Shown: positions 38,752 through 47,677 of the stretch, in pieces | Numbering within the stretch: position 1 is the stretch's first letter | How the letters are laid out: the number at the start of each line of letters is the position of its first letter | Origin: Verrucomicrobiota bacterium | Lineage (GTDB): Bacteria > Verrucomicrobiota > Verrucomicrobiia > Limisphaerales > J093 | DNA: 64,000 bases | Assembly: GCA_027493615.1 (NCBI GenBank) | Contig: JAOSKK010000039.1 | Span: forward strand, 455,429-519,428 | Reading direction: 5' to 3' | Notes under the pieces: model-generated | Told to the model about the DNA's origin: nothing | Database searches by the model: none | What the model saw: the letters and a program-made list of their open reading frames with translations, nothing else | Translations under genes and position numbers: made by a program

Positions 38752-39050
38752 ACCGAAACCCTGCCACCACCCTCGCCGCTGTCACGGTTGCACTGCTCGG
38801 CCTGGCCGGGTGTGCCCGCTTCAGCGTCACCCAAATCGATGAAAGCCCCAATGAACGCACGATCACCACGCGCATCTCGGGCACCGCGTTCTTCTCGAGT
38901 GCCCAGACGGTCTCGAAAATCAAGGCCGTTCAGACCGACAAGACCCAAAGCTTCGGCACCGACGCCCTCGGACAACACGGCGCCACCAACGTCGCCGAAA
39001 CCGTCGATGCCCTGACCCGGCTCGTTCAATCCCTGCGCCCCGCTCCCTGA
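38748..39050 (+). CDS. Phage lipoprotein (tail-end region)
   Basis: 100 residues with a lipoprotein signal: MNRNPATTLAAVTVALLGL then AGC with the Cys at residue 22. The mature part is hydrophilic (VSKIKAVQTDKTQSFG). It follows the tail hub gene. A lipoprotein here may help superinfection exclusion or lysis; no family recognised. Confidence 0.6.
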   Translation: MNRNPATTLAAVTVALLGLAGCARFSVTQIDESPNERTITTRISGTAFFSSAQTVSKIKAVQTDKTQSFGTDALGQHGATNVAETVDALTRLVQSLRPAP

Positions 39051-39059
39051 CCCAAACCT

Positions 39060-39605
39060 ATGGCTACTATCCCTCCACACCCCCGGCTGAATGACGTCAG
39101 CAACGCGGCGCTGTTCCGCGAACTGACCGCCGACAACTTCAACATCCTGGCCGAGGAGTTGGCCAAGCGCCTGGCCACCTACCAGAACGGCTCGCCCACC
39201 ACGATCATCGGCCCGCCGACCAGCGGGACGCATGTGCTGGCCGAATTCTGGCGTGACGCGCTGGGCGGAGAATGGGTCTGCACGGTGGCCGGCACGCCGG
39301 GGACCTGGAAACAGGTCAAGCCGGCGGCCGTCACCGCCGATCCGGCCAGCGGTACTCTCCCGACCGGCTACCTGATCTGGAACGTCACCGACGGGGCGGT
39401 GAAGCGCCACGCGGGGTCCTACTCCTGGGAGATCACCGTCGGCGCGGGCACGTCCGCCAAGGTCGGCTTCCACGGCGCGACTCCCACGGCCCAGCGGGCG
39501 AACGCCAACCAGGCGGAAGCCAGCGACCTCGCGAGCGTGATCACGCTGGCGAACGAACTCCGCGCGGCCCTCGTCGAGAAGGGGATCATCAAAGGCGGGG
39601 CGTAG
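39060..39605 (+). CDS. Tail fibre-like/terminal tail protein
   Basis: 181 residues. Begins with an Asn/Leu-rich helix (LNDVSNAALFRELTADNFNI), then a beta part (VLAEFWRDALGGEWVCTVAG, ATPTAQRANANQAEASDLAS). The phrase TPTAQRAN is common in phage tail-fibre and tail-end proteins. It is the last gene of the tail operon; a 70-base gap follows. Confidence 0.55.
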   Translation: MATIPPHPRLNDVSNAALFRELTADNFNILAEELAKRLATYQNGSPTTIIGPPTSGTHVLAEFWRDALGGEWVCTVAGTPGTWKQVKPAAVTADPASGTLPTGYLIWNVTDGAVKRHAGSYSWEITVGAGTSAKVGFHGATPTAQRANANQAEASDLASVITLANELRAALVEKGIIKGGA

Positions 39606-39674
39606 CTACCAAGTGCCTTTTCATCCTACGAACGGTTGGTTTGCAGTTGTTGTCCCTGTTGGTAGACTCGCCGA

Positions 39675-40586
39675 ATGGTTGATGAGATTGAGGACAGCTA
39701 CTTCAGCGAACGCGAAGGCGTCGTGCCGACGACGGAGGAGGCCGAGATTGGCCAGAGTTTCTGGGCTGGTTTTGTCGCCCTGGTAAGCCAACGGATTGGG
39801 AACAACGGTTTCGCCGAGAGCTTCCCGTTGTGCTGCAGCGATACTGGTCTCCCACATGATACCGATGTTCAGGCTCTAGGGTGCCTATGTAATGCGGAGG
39901 TACACTCGGTCAAGTGGCCGCTTGATCCGGGTGCAATGCCGCGAACGGCTGACGTGCTCGACGCGGCGGAGTTCTTCTGGCGTCATGTGTCCGAAGTCAC
40001 TGATCGGCGGGGACACAGTTCTCGAAGCTGGGGATTTCAGCATTACCACTTTATCGCTTTCGATCGTGCCCTCGGACGCAGCAATTACCGCAGCGATGTT
40101 AACCGGCTCCTCAGAAGATGCGCTCATCCCTATTTCCTCGATGACCATGGTAAGGCACGGCGGCGCTTGGCCCCAACGGTCCAAACCATCATTCGGAGGA
40201 CACACTTCAGAACAGGTGATGCTGAGCTCGACCGACTGCTTGTAGAGGCATGTGACAAGTTCGAGTCACCGGATCTCGCCGTCCAACGCGAAGCCCTGGA
40301 GCGACTTTGGGATTCATGGGAACGCCTCAAGAGCGTGATGCTGCCGGATAAAGCTGATAGTACGAAGAAGCTCCTGGATGAGTTTGTGGCAGAGCCCCAA
40401 CTGCGACAGAAGGTCGAGAGCGATGCGCGTGACCTGACTTGGATCGGGAACAACCTCATGATTCGCCACTCGGAGGTCAGCAAGCCTCAAGTCGCAAGGA
40501 CCGAACACGTTGATTACCTTTTCCTCAGGCTGTTTGCGCTGATGTCATCTATCTTGAAGGCCAGGGGCTGGACTGTCATTTCATGA
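39675..40586 (+). CDS. AbiJ/HEPN-like abortive-infection candidate
   Basis: 303 residues. C-terminal half has the pattern seen in AbiJ-type proteins: ALERLWDSWERLKSVMLPD, then LTWIGNNLMIRHSEVSK and HVDYLFLRLFALMSSIL, with the IRHxE motif and a helical HEPN-like fold. The N-terminal half is not recognised. It has its own start after the tail operon, lower GC than phage genes, and lies next to the attachment remnant, so it is probably a cargo gene for host defence. Activity inferred from family resemblance only. Confidence 0.55.
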   Translation: MVDEIEDSYFSEREGVVPTTEEAEIGQSFWAGFVALVSQRIGNNGFAESFPLCCSDTGLPHDTDVQALGCLCNAEVHSVKWPLDPGAMPRTADVLDAAEFFWRHVSEVTDRRGHSSRSWGFQHYHFIAFDRALGRSNYRSDVNRLLRRCAHPYFLDDHGKARRRLAPTVQTIIRRTHFRTGDAELDRLLVEACDKFESPDLAVQREALERLWDSWERLKSVMLPDKADSTKKLLDEFVAEPQLRQKVESDARDLTWIGNNLMIRHSEVSKPQVARTEHVDYLFLRLFALMSSILKARGWTVIS

Positions 40587-40794
40587 CTTCGGTGTTCCAG
40601 GTCTCAGCCGTTTTCCGGTCGAAGCGCCAACTGGGACTCCGCGCAATCCCGTAAACTCGCGCCGAGGTACCGGCGAGGCGCTGCCGAAGCGCCCTGGTGG
40701 CGGTGTTCTATCCTTCCTGTCCGTCTGGGGCTTCTCTACCTGTTCTCGCAGGCGACTTGAACCTGCGCTCGTCCGGCCCTCTCGACCGCCAAAA

Positions 40795-40814
40795 TGTTTG
40801 GCGATTGTTTGGTT
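40795..40814. repeat. Direct repeat at attachment region, copy 1
   Basis: TGTTTGGCGATTGTTTGGTT at 40795-40814, identical to 41038-41057. The two copies bracket the tRNA remnant and lie 243 bases apart. They may be integrase arm sites or traces of two integration events. Confidence 0.75.
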
Positions 40815-40936
40815 CTGCGGCTTTCTGGTGCTTTCTGGCGAATACTGATGCATGGGAAGGCCAGAATTCAGAAAGCGTGCCAAGAAAGCAGAAAAGCCGC
40901 TGAAGGCCAGCGGCTTAAGTCGTTGCGGCGCAACGT

Positions 40937-40986
<50 letters not shown>

Positions 40987-41037
40987 CCAAAGCTGCACAA
41001 CTGACTATCAAGTACTTATAGGTCATTAACCGGGATT

Positions 41038-41057
41038 TGTTTGGCGATTGTTTGGTT
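41038..41057. repeat. Direct repeat at attachment region, copy 2
   Basis: Second copy of the 20-bp repeat also found at 40795-40814, 64 bases before the integrase start. Confidence 0.75.
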
Positions 41058-41120
41058 TCGGCCCGAAAGTGCGTCAGGGCGCGTCAGGATGCGTCAGGGC
41101 GCGTCAAACTGATCCAAAAG

Positions 41121-42675
41121 ATGAGTCTCGAAATCCGCAAGAACAGCAGTTGGTGGTACGGGGTCTTTCAGGTCAACGGCAAGAAGACCGTCGTCAACCT
41201 TGGCGTCCCGATCACAGGCAAACGGCCCCGGAAGCGGACGATGATCGGGGATGATGAGTTCGAACGGTCCCGGGGTCGGGCGATGGAGGCCCACGACAAG
41301 CAGCTTCGGCGGCTTCAGGAGGACCGGACCGGCGAGAAGACCCTGACCAAGCTCGCCGAGATCAAGACCGGCCGGGAGGTCAGGTTCCCCAAGCTGGCCG
41401 ATCTGGCCGAGCACTGGGCGGTCATACCGCGCCGGAAACCGCCGGGGGACCTCTACGCCCGCCAGTGCCGGATCACCCTGGAGCGCTTCGCGGCGTTCGC
41501 CGCCGACCACCAGCGGGGCCTCGAGGAGTTCATCGCCATCAAGCCCGAGACCGCCAGGGCCTTCATGGACGCGGAAACGGTCAGGGGCGTATCGCCCAAG
41601 ACGTGGAATGACTCGCTGAAGCTGCTGCGGGCGACGTTCAAGCACCTGCACCCGCACCTCACCGACGGGATGAACCCGTTCCACGGTCTGGTGACCAAGG
41701 CCACCGAGACCGTCAACCGGGAGCCGTTCACGGTCGAGGAACTGAGGGCCATCGTCGAGGCCTGCGCCCAGGATGACTTCATCCGGCCCGTGATCGTGAC
41801 GGGGATGTGCACGGCGATGCGCCGGGGCGACTGCCGCCTGCTCCAGTGGGATGACGTGGACCTGAAGGCGGGGTTCATCACGGTCAAGACCGCCAAGACG
41901 GGCGAGACGGTGGACATCCCGGTGTTCCCGATGCTGCGGGAGGAACTGGAACGGGCGCGGACGGCGACCGGGACCGAGGGGTACTGCTTCCCGGCGGCGG
42001 CGGAGATGTACCGTACGAACCCCCGACGGGATCACGTGGCGGGTCAAACAGGTCCTGGCCCGCGCGCTGGCAGGCGGGGCGGTCGAGGCAGTACCTCGGG
42101 CGGTCGAGGAAGTTCGGGCCGTGGGGCTGGCGCACATCACCCGGCTGGGCGACACCGCGAAGGCGGAAAGGATGCGGGCCGTGTTCACGGCGTACATGGA
42201 CGGCCAGACGCTTGACCAGGTGATGTCGGTGACGGGTTGCAGCCGCGGGGCGGTGTCCGGGTACCTAAACGAGATCGAGCGGGCGACGGGATGCTCGGTC
42301 ATGCGGGGCAACCGCCGGGCGCTGAAGACCGACGGGCTGCAGGCCGAGCGCGAGAACGGCAAGCGCCGGGCGTCGGTCCGGGATTTCCACTCGTTCCGCG
42401 TGACTTGGATCACCCTCGCCCTCGCTGCGGGCGTCCCGCTCGAACTGGTCCAGCGCGTCACCGGCCACCGGACGGTCGAGGTCGTCATGAAGCACTACTT
42501 CCGGCCCGGGCGGGAGGACTTCCGGGCCGCCATCTTCAGAGCCATGCCGAAGATGTTGGCGGATGGTGGGGAGCAGTCGGCGAGGGACCAGATGCGGGCG
42601 ATCCTCGACGGCATGACGGCCAAGACATGGAAGCGGGATAGGGTGGAGTTGTTGGAACTCGTGGCGAAGCTCTGA
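41121..42675 (+). CDS. Tyrosine-family site-specific integrase with inserted HTH segment (frameshift)
   Basis: About 518 residues from ATG 41121. Catalytic boxes: TAMRRGDCRLLQWDDVDL (first Arg), DFHSFRVTWITLALAAG (H-x-x-R), and RVTGHRTVEVVMKHYF (His and Tyr). Between the first Arg and H-x-x-R lies an extra block of about 100 residues containing TLDQVMSVTGCSRGAVSGYL, a helix-turn-helix. The frame changes in the C run 42020-42024 (one C extra). It lies next to the tRNA remnant and is convergent with the integron integrase. The style of this protein is frequent in Verrucomicrobiota, as far as I recall. Confidence 0.8.
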
Positions 42676-42726
42676 ACGTAAACCTGACATGCGGCGACAC
42701 GGCTGGTTCGATCCGGCGGTCACGAC

Positions 42727-44076
42727 TCACCGAAGCGAATCCAGCGGGCTGCGCACGCCCAGGCCCGGCTTCCGCATCACGTGGGTGTAGATCTGCGTCG
42801 TCGTCACGTCCTTATGTCCGAGGAGCTCTTGCACGGTGCGGATATCCGTGCCGCTTTCCAGCAAGTGCGTGGCGAAGGAGTGACGCAATACGTGCGGGGT
42901 CACGCGCTTATCCAATTGCGCTCGATGCGCGGCCTGTCGGATCGTGTGTTGGAACGTCGCATCGAGCACGTGATGCCGGCGACGCAGCCCAGTGCGCGGA
43001 TCATTCATCAGTTGACGGGAGGGAAAGAACCATTGCCATTCCCACGCTTTTCCAGCCAGAGGGTACTTGCGCTCCAGCCCTTCCGGCAGCCAAACTCCCG
43101 GTGCATCTTGGAGCTGGTCCTGACTGTGCAACCCACGCAGGCGCTCCCGATGAGCGCGCAAGCGCTCCACCAATGACTCGGGCAAGACCGTCACCCGGTC
43201 CTTGTCGCCCTTGCCCGCGCGGATGATGAGTTGGCACCGGTCCAGGTCCACGTCTTTGACCCGTAGGCCCAGCAACTCGGTCAAGCGCAAGCCGCTGCCA
43301 TACATCAGCTCAGCCATCAGCCGGGGTACGCCCTCCAGAGCGCCAAAGAGCCGGTGGCATTCACCCTGCGTCAGCACCACCGGCACACGTCCCACCTTTC
43401 GCGCCCGGGTGAAGTCACCAAAATCCCCCAGGGAGCGCTGCAAGGCCTCGCGTAACAGGAAGACCAGCGCATTCAGGGCTTGCTTCTGGGTCGAGGCCGA
43501 AGCCCTTTGCCGCGTGGCCAGATCCGAGAGAAAGCCCTTTACCTCCGGGTCGGCCGCCTGCGCCCACCCCACACCCCGGGCGTCCAGCCAGGCGACAAAG
43601 CGCCGGGCCCACTCGCGATAGGTTCGCTCCGTACGCCAGGCATAGTGACGAATGCGCAACTCACGGATCAGGGTACGTTCCCATTCTGTTTGGCCCAGGT
43701 CCGCTGCTCCGACCGTCGGCACGCCTTTCAGTTGAGGACCCCTCGCGGCTTTCGCGTCCGGCGGCGTGCGGCCAGGAGCCTCGGCGATCGCGCGTTGTCG
43801 CCGGCCGGCCTCTCGGAAGAACCAGTTCAGGGCCTCTTGCCAAATGACGCGGGTGGGTTCGCTCAAGAGCCGTTGCGCCTGGCGCTCGAGGATGAACTGG
43901 CGTGCCGACGTAACCGTGGCTCCTTGCCGCGTCTGCTTGCAGAAGCGCAAGAACTGCAGCAGGGCGGCGTGATAGTGCGTCCGCTTCCACCCCGGCAGAT
44001 CGGTTTGTCGAAGCACCTCGGCCCACTGGGGAAACCAGATTGTGCGTGCATCTGGGCTGGGCGTTGAGCTGTGCAT
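42727..44076 (-). CDS. intI: Integron integrase IntI-type
   Basis: 449 residues if started at the ATG complementary to 44074-44076; an in-frame upstream ATG at 44130 would add 18 residues. Tyrosine recombinase motifs: ELMYGSGLRLTELLGLRVKD, TPHVLRHSFATHLLESG and LGHKDVTTTQIYTHV. The IntI-specific insertion is present between them (LAGKAWEWQWFFPSRQL with DPRTGLRRRHHV), separating it from XerC/D. It inserts and removes cassettes at attI/attC sites. Orientation is opposite to the cassettes, as in most integrons. The N-terminal domain is that of phage-type core-binding integrases with a longer linker (residues 95-130) than class 1 IntI. Confidence 0.9.
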   Translation of the reverse strand: MHSSTPSPDARTIWFPQWAEVLRQTDLPGWKRTHYHAALLQFLRFCKQTRQGATVTSARQFILERQAQRLLSEPTRVIWQEALNWFFREAGRRQRAIAEAPGRTPPDAKAARGPQLKGVPTVGAADLGQTEWERTLIRELRIRHYAWRTERTYREWARRFVAWLDARGVGWAQAADPEVKGFLSDLATRQRASASTQKQALNALVFLLREALQRSLGDFGDFTRARKVGRVPVVLTQGECHRLFGALEGVPRLMAELMYGSGLRLTELLGLRVKDVDLDRCQLIIRAGKGDKDRVTVLPESLVERLRAHRERLRGLHSQDQLQDAPGVWLPEGLERKYPLAGKAWEWQWFFPSRQLMNDPRTGLRRRHHVLDATFQHTIRQAAHRAQLDKRVTPHVLRHSFATHLLESGTDIRTVQELLGHKDVTTTQIYTHVMRKPGLGVRSPLDSLR

Positions 44077-44091
44077 ATCTAACGGTGTAAG

Positions 44092-44108
44092 AACAAAGTG
44101 ACTTTGTT
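44092..44108. promoter_or_regulatory. Inverted repeat upstream of intI, possible operator
   Basis: AACAAAGTGACTTTGTT at 44092-44108 is a perfect 8-bp inverted repeat with one central base, 16 bases upstream of the chosen intI start. It is the right place for a repressor site controlling the integrase (a LexA-like control is known for other integrons, but the sequence is not that of E. coli LexA). Confidence 0.5.
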
Positions 44109-44236
44109 CATCGTGCGGGTGATCGTGCAAGCCGAAAAGTAGTTGCGCCGCTGGTCTTCAACCGGTGTCCTTTCCGTCTAACTCGTTGCGATTGTGCTTG
44201 CCTGGACGATCCGGTGCGCCTAGGATTCAGGTCAAT

Positions 44237-44266
44237 GTTGAATGAGATTCAACTTTGTCGTTCGCC
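44237..44266 (+). other. Probable attI site
   Basis: Contains a perfect inverted repeat (GTTGAAT at 44237-44243, ATTCAAC at 44247-44253) and then TGTCGTTCGCC, whose GTTCGCC at 44260-44266 fits the G/TTRRRY crossover core and resembles the right ends of the attC sites (TGTCGTTCGGC). It lies between intI and the first cassette. Position and core are seen; function is inferred. Confidence 0.55.
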
Positions 44267-44578
44267 GATCAGTTTGTCCCAATACTACTGTTCCACGCCC
44301 GCGGCGACCGTCACGGTTCCAAATCGAAAGAGAGACGCCAAGGGCGTGGCTGAGGGTCAGAGCCGGTGCAGAGAGAAGGCCAGGCGAGTGTGAAGAGACA
44401 GGTCGCGTTGCTAAGGTTGACCGCTCAACAGCGCCGCGCGTTGGAGCGGATCAACCGCCGCGCAACGCGACGGTAAGGATAGAAATGAATGACGCATCTG
44501 TCGATGCTAAAGCACAGGCTGGCGCCAGGGAATGGACACCCTTGCGACGATCGCGCACCTTCCCAGCCGCCGCGGGCT
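44267..44578 (+). other. Cassette 1 body, no clear gene
   Basis: About 310 bases between attI and the first attC. A 61-codon frame starts at ATG 44485 and runs into the attC, ending in its GTTAG core; it is the best candidate but looks random. A hairpin of GTCGCGTTGC (44402-44411) and GCAACGCGAC (44462-44471) lies here and could be a remnant attC or terminator. Confidence 0.4.
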
Positions 44579-44672
44579 TTGGAACAAGTCGTTGGAGCGG
44601 ACGCGGCCACGTCGCTGAACTCGCTCCGCTCGGCAAAGCCATTGATCGCGCCGCTCAACTCTATCGTTAGGC
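44579..44672 (+). other. attC site 1
   Basis: Starts near TTGGAAC and ends with the core GTTAGGC at 44666-44672. Internal palindromic blocks (AGTCGTTGGAGCGGAC and GTCGCTGAACTCGCTCCGC) give the folded attC shape. Confidence 0.65.
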
Positions 44673-44680
44673 GAAGACCA

Positions 44681-45022
44681 ATGACCAAGACCCTCTCCGT
44701 CCTGTTGCTGCTAGCCGCTCCATTCCTCTTTTGGAGCGGTTGCGAGATGTACGTTATAACCCCGCTGAGAGGGCCACAATCGCTAGGCTTCTCGCTGGCG
44801 CACAGTGGCAGCCCGCTGTTCTTGCTTCTCTTGCCCGTCTCGGCGATCAGCTATGTGCTGCTCATCGCATGTTCGCTTATAGCGTTCATCTTCAGTTGTC
44901 GCCGGGTATCCATGACCCGGTTCGAGACGCTCTTGGCCAAGTTGTTCGTGCCTTTGGCAGTGCACGCTGTACTCCTTGTCCTTTATGACACGTGGTCACC
45001 GATCTTCTCGCACCCCGCCTAA
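44681..45022 (+). CDS. Cassette 2 membrane lipoprotein-like protein
   Basis: 113 residues from ATG 44681, 9 bases after the attC core. N-terminal signal with Cys (LLLLAAPFLFWSGC), then two hydrophobic helices (LFLLLLPVSAISYVLLIAC, LFVPLAVHAVLLVLY). The stop TAA overlaps the GCCTAAC end of its attC, as is usual for cassettes. No family recognised. Confidence 0.6.
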   Translation: MTKTLSVLLLLAAPFLFWSGCEMYVITPLRGPQSLGFSLAHSGSPLFLLLLPVSAISYVLLIACSLIAFIFSCRRVSMTRFETLLAKLFVPLAVHAVLLVLYDTWSPIFSHPA

Positions 45023-45121
45023 CGAGTCGCTCGACCGAATGACGAGGAGCGCGGTCATGTCCCGATGCCGGACGCCAGCCCCGTGGCGCGCTCCTCGTCA
45101 TCGGTCAGCTTGTCGTTGGCC
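45017..45121 (+). other. attC site 2
   Basis: 105 bp from GCCTAAC (45017-45023) to GTTGGCC (45115-45121). Inner palindromes: GACGAGGAGCGCG with CGCGCTCCTCGTC. Confidence 0.85.
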
Positions 45122-45133
45122 GAATCACGGGCT

Positions 45134-45814
45134 ATGAACACTCGGGGCTTCGCAATCCTGACCTGTTTGGTCCTACTGCACCTGTTCCACGGGTATGCTC
45201 GGCCGGTTACCGAGCCAGATTTAAAGGAAATCTTTGAAAAGGCGGATCTTGTCGCAATCCTTGAGCCCCTTTCCACGACCAACGCCACCGATGCGTACAT
45301 TGTTCAGGGCGGCGCTATTCCCATATCACGCGCTCAGGATTACCAGGCGCTCAACACGCAGTTCAAGATCCATTTGACTCTTAAGCGGAACCGAGCCGCG
45401 CAGGCTTGGCGCGGCTGGCGAACCGACACATTGACAGTCCTGCACTTCACCTACGTGGGAGACTCACCCCTCGACTTTAACGTTCCGGTGCTCGCATATT
45501 TTGCGCTTCCACCGTTGTCCCTCCAGACTACCCCATCGAGCCGGCACGATCAGGTCGTTGCTCAGGGGGCCCCCAGGTATCTGGCTTTCCTTCGATTCCG
45601 GGAGGACGGACGATTCGAGCCAGTCACGGATCAGTACGAGTCGGGGTTTTCATTTCGGGTGCTGACCACGCCCACGTTGGGCGAAATGCACTACTACCTG
45701 GACCGGAGTCGGGAAGGATGTCACGACGGCCAACCAGTAGGTCCAGCGAACGGGAGCCAGCCGAGCGGCCCGGAGGCGAATCGAACATCCCCGGCGGCTG
45801 GCTCCCGTCGCTGA
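45134..45814 (+). CDS. Cassette 3 exported protein, unknown
   Basis: 226 residues from ATG 45134. Signal peptide-like start (GFAILTCLVLLHLFHGYARP), then a soluble domain with DLKEIFEKADLVAILEPL and a mixed alpha/beta pattern. The C-terminal 30 residues run into attC 3, so the natural end may be near residue 198 and an indel may have removed the stop. No known family. Confidence 0.55.
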   Translation: MNTRGFAILTCLVLLHLFHGYARPVTEPDLKEIFEKADLVAILEPLSTTNATDAYIVQGGAIPISRAQDYQALNTQFKIHLTLKRNRAAQAWRGWRTDTLTVLHFTYVGDSPLDFNVPVLAYFALPPLSLQTTPSSRHDQVVAQGAPRYLAFLRFREDGRFEPVTDQYESGFSFRVLTTPTLGEMHYYLDRSREGCHDGQPVGPANGSQPSGPEANRTSPAAGSRR

Positions 45815-45828
45815 CCTTGTCGTTCGGC
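45728..45828 (+). other. attC site 3
   Basis: 101 bp from GGCCAAC (45728-45734) to GTTCGGC (45822-45828), with inner arms CGAACGGGAGCCAGCCG and CGGCTGGCTCCCGTCG. Confidence 0.85.
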
Positions 45829-45847
45829 GTGAAGCGCTGTGGCATGT

Positions 45848-46126
45848 ATGCTCTTAATCGCTATCATCCTGACGACGCTATCCGCACTGGCAGCACTCGC
45901 GAACATCATGGGCTGCATTCGCGCCCAGGTGAACCGAAAGCGAGGGATCCGCAGTGGCTATTCGAATGTCCCACTCATGTCTCTCCTCCTGGGCCTTTTG
46001 GCTTGCCTCGCTGGCCGCGGACGACTTGGATTGTGGCCATTGATACCGGCGATGGTCGACCCTGGTACGTGGATGGTCGGTTGGTTACCACGAAGGCTAT
46101 GGAGGCACTTCGTCAACAGGAGATAG
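45848..46126 (+). CDS. Cassette 4 small membrane protein
   Basis: 92 residues from ATG 45848 (a GTG at 45839 is in frame). MLLIAIILTTLSALAALAN is a strong membrane helix and VPLMSLLLGLLACLAG is a second; the C-terminus is Arg/Trp-rich. Stop at 46124-46126, just before attC 4. No family recognised. Confidence 0.55.
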   Translation: MLLIAIILTTLSALAALANIMGCIRAQVNRKRGIRSGYSNVPLMSLLLGLLACLAGRGRLGLWPLIPAMVDPGTWMVGWLPRRLWRHFVNRR

Positions 46127-46129
46127 GAC

Positions 46130-46253
46130 GCCGAACCAGTCGCTGCACTGAACCGCCGCCCGCCGTGGCAGTTCGGACGTCAGTGGTTTTCGGCTCTTCG
46201 ATTCCCGCCGAAAGGCAAGTCCCGGCGGCGGTCGGTGAGCTTTGTCGTTAGGC
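46130..46253 (+). other. attC site 4
   Basis: 124 bp from GCCGAAC (46130-46136) to GTTAGGC (46247-46253), inner arms ACCGCCGCC and GGCGGCGGT. Confidence 0.8.
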
Positions 46254-46266
46254 CACACTACGCGCC

Positions 46267-46806
46267 ATGGGTTTGCCGACCTTCAAATACCACCCTGACC
46301 CGATTGCGACAGGGAGCATCAAGCGTTCGGACGCGGAGTGCGAGTGCTGTGGTCAGCAGCGCGGCTTTATCTACACCGGCCCGGTCTATTGCGTTGAAGA
46401 GTTGTCGGAGTGCATTTGCCCGTGGTGCATCGCCGACGGTTCGGCTCATACGAAGTTTGACGCTGAGTTCACGGACTCGGCGGGTATCGGCAGTCACTAC
46501 CAGACGCAGCAGGTGTCGCCAGCAGTGGTCGAGGAGGTGGCGTTTCGGACACCGGGGTTTTCGAGTTGGCAGCGGGGGCGTTGGCTTGCGTGTTGCCGCG
46601 ACGCTTGCGCTTTCGTCGGTCACGCTGGTCGCGCGGAGCTTCAGTCGCGCTTTCCCGACGCCATCGAGTCCATTCGCACCGACAGCGAGATGGGCGAGCA
46701 TTGGCCGCAGTTCTTTGCGGGCTTGAGCAGAGAGGGCAGTCCGACCGCCTACGTCTTTCGCTGCCTGCACTGCGGCACTCATGTTGGTTACGCTGATTAC
46801 ACATGA
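46267..46806 (+). CDS. Cassette 5 CbrC family protein
   Basis: 179 residues. LPTFKYHPDPIATGSI, CECCGQQRGFIYTGPVYC and CPWCIADGSAHTKFDAEFTD are the signature of the CbrC (UPF0167) family, including its Cys-rich zinc-binding parts. CbrC has been linked to colicin sensitivity in E. coli; its molecular role is unclear. It starts 14 bases after the preceding attC core and stops 8 bases before the next, a typical cassette. Confidence 0.85.
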   Translation: MGLPTFKYHPDPIATGSIKRSDAECECCGQQRGFIYTGPVYCVEELSECICPWCIADGSAHTKFDAEFTDSAGIGSHYQTQQVSPAVVEEVAFRTPGFSSWQRGRWLACCRDACAFVGHAGRAELQSRFPDAIESIRTDSEMGEHWPQFFAGLSREGSPTAYVFRCLHCGTHVGYADYT

Positions 46807-46813
46807 CCGTGTG

Positions 46814-46939
46814 GCCTAACAATCGGGTGGAGCGAACAGCCGCTGAGCGTTTGGATTTCGACGGTGATGGGTTGCAGACCGCTGTGATTGCAGTTGCGAG
46901 TGCGCTGCCAGCGGCTGTCGCTCACCCGTGTCGTTCGGC
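46814..46939 (+). other. attC site 5
   Basis: 126 bp from GCCTAAC (46814-46820) to GTTCGGC (46933-46939); inner arms GAGCGAACAGCCGCTG and CAGCGGCTGTCGCTC. Confidence 0.85.
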
Positions 46940-46956
46940 CTGACACTCAACACGCT

Positions 46957-47661
46957 ATGACAAACACGACTGTCGAACCTACTCAGAGTACTGCGGAAAA
47001 GAGGAGGGGACTGGCCATCACCAGCTTCATTCTTGCAATCGCGTCAATTCCGGTCGTTCTTGGTCCAATTTCTGGAATCCCGCTTCTAGGAATTCCTGCG
47101 CTAATCATGGGGATCATTGCCGCCAAACGTGCGAAGAGGGACTCAAACCGTTACGCAGGACGAGGCTTAGCGCTGACTGGAATCGTTCTTGGGTGTCTGA
47201 GCCTCCTTGTTTCAGGGGTACTTGGAGCTGTACAGCGCCCCAGAATACACCGAAAGGTCTGCGGCTTCCACCTATTTTCCATCGCCAGGGCCTTGAATAC
47301 CTGGTCCACCAATCACGGAGGCTTGTTGCCATTTGAAGTAAGTTACACAGATGGAGGCACTAAGGAGGAGTGTCAGCCGAACGCGGAAGGCTGGGACAGC
47401 AGCACCTACCTACATTTCCGAGTGCTTTCAAACGAACTTGCCGTAACAGCTCTGGTCTGTCCTTCTGACTCATCAAAGCTAAGGGCGCAAAGCATTGCTG
47501 ACCTGCAAGCTGCAAACGTAACCTACGAACTTCAGACCGGAACTGACTCGAACACAGTTGGGCCAGAACAGCGACTACTCGGACGTTGCCCCATTCATGG
47601 GACCATGCTCCACCTACACAAACAAAGGGGCGCATTGCTGAGCAAGGGACATCTCGAATGA
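46957..47661 (+). CDS. Cassette 6 DUF4190 membrane protein with pilin-like C-terminus
   Basis: 234 residues from ATG 46957. Residues 20-95 form a DUF4190 unit: LAITSFILAIASIPVVLG, GIPALIMGIIAAKRAKRD and RGLALTGIVLGCLSLLV. The C-terminal part (LVCPSDSSKLRAQ ... LGRCPIHGTML) is like prepilin-type extracellular domains that are frequent in Verrucomicrobiota and Planctomycetes. Probably membrane anchored with an external domain. Confidence 0.7.
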   Translation: MTNTTVEPTQSTAEKRRGLAITSFILAIASIPVVLGPISGIPLLGIPALIMGIIAAKRAKRDSNRYAGRGLALTGIVLGCLSLLVSGVLGAVQRPRIHRKVCGFHLFSIARALNTWSTNHGGLLPFEVSYTDGGTKEECQPNAEGWDSSTYLHFRVLSNELAVTALVCPSDSSKLRAQSIADLQAANVTYELQTGTDSNTVGPEQRLLGRCPIHGTMLHLHKQRGALLSKGHLE

Positions 47662-47677
47662 GAGTGCGATTCGAACC

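Noticed and set aside
37064..38923. A 619-codon open frame on the minus strand
   Set aside because: Shadow of the tail hub gene; no motif and it runs through the poly-C tract.
44402..44471. An additional attC in cassette 1
   Set aside because: The hairpin is good but no RYYYAAC/GTTRRRY cores stand at its ends.
45476..45492. A seventh GTAACGTTCC element
   Set aside because: TTTAACGTTCCGG lacks the GAAGCG part and lies inside a cassette gene.
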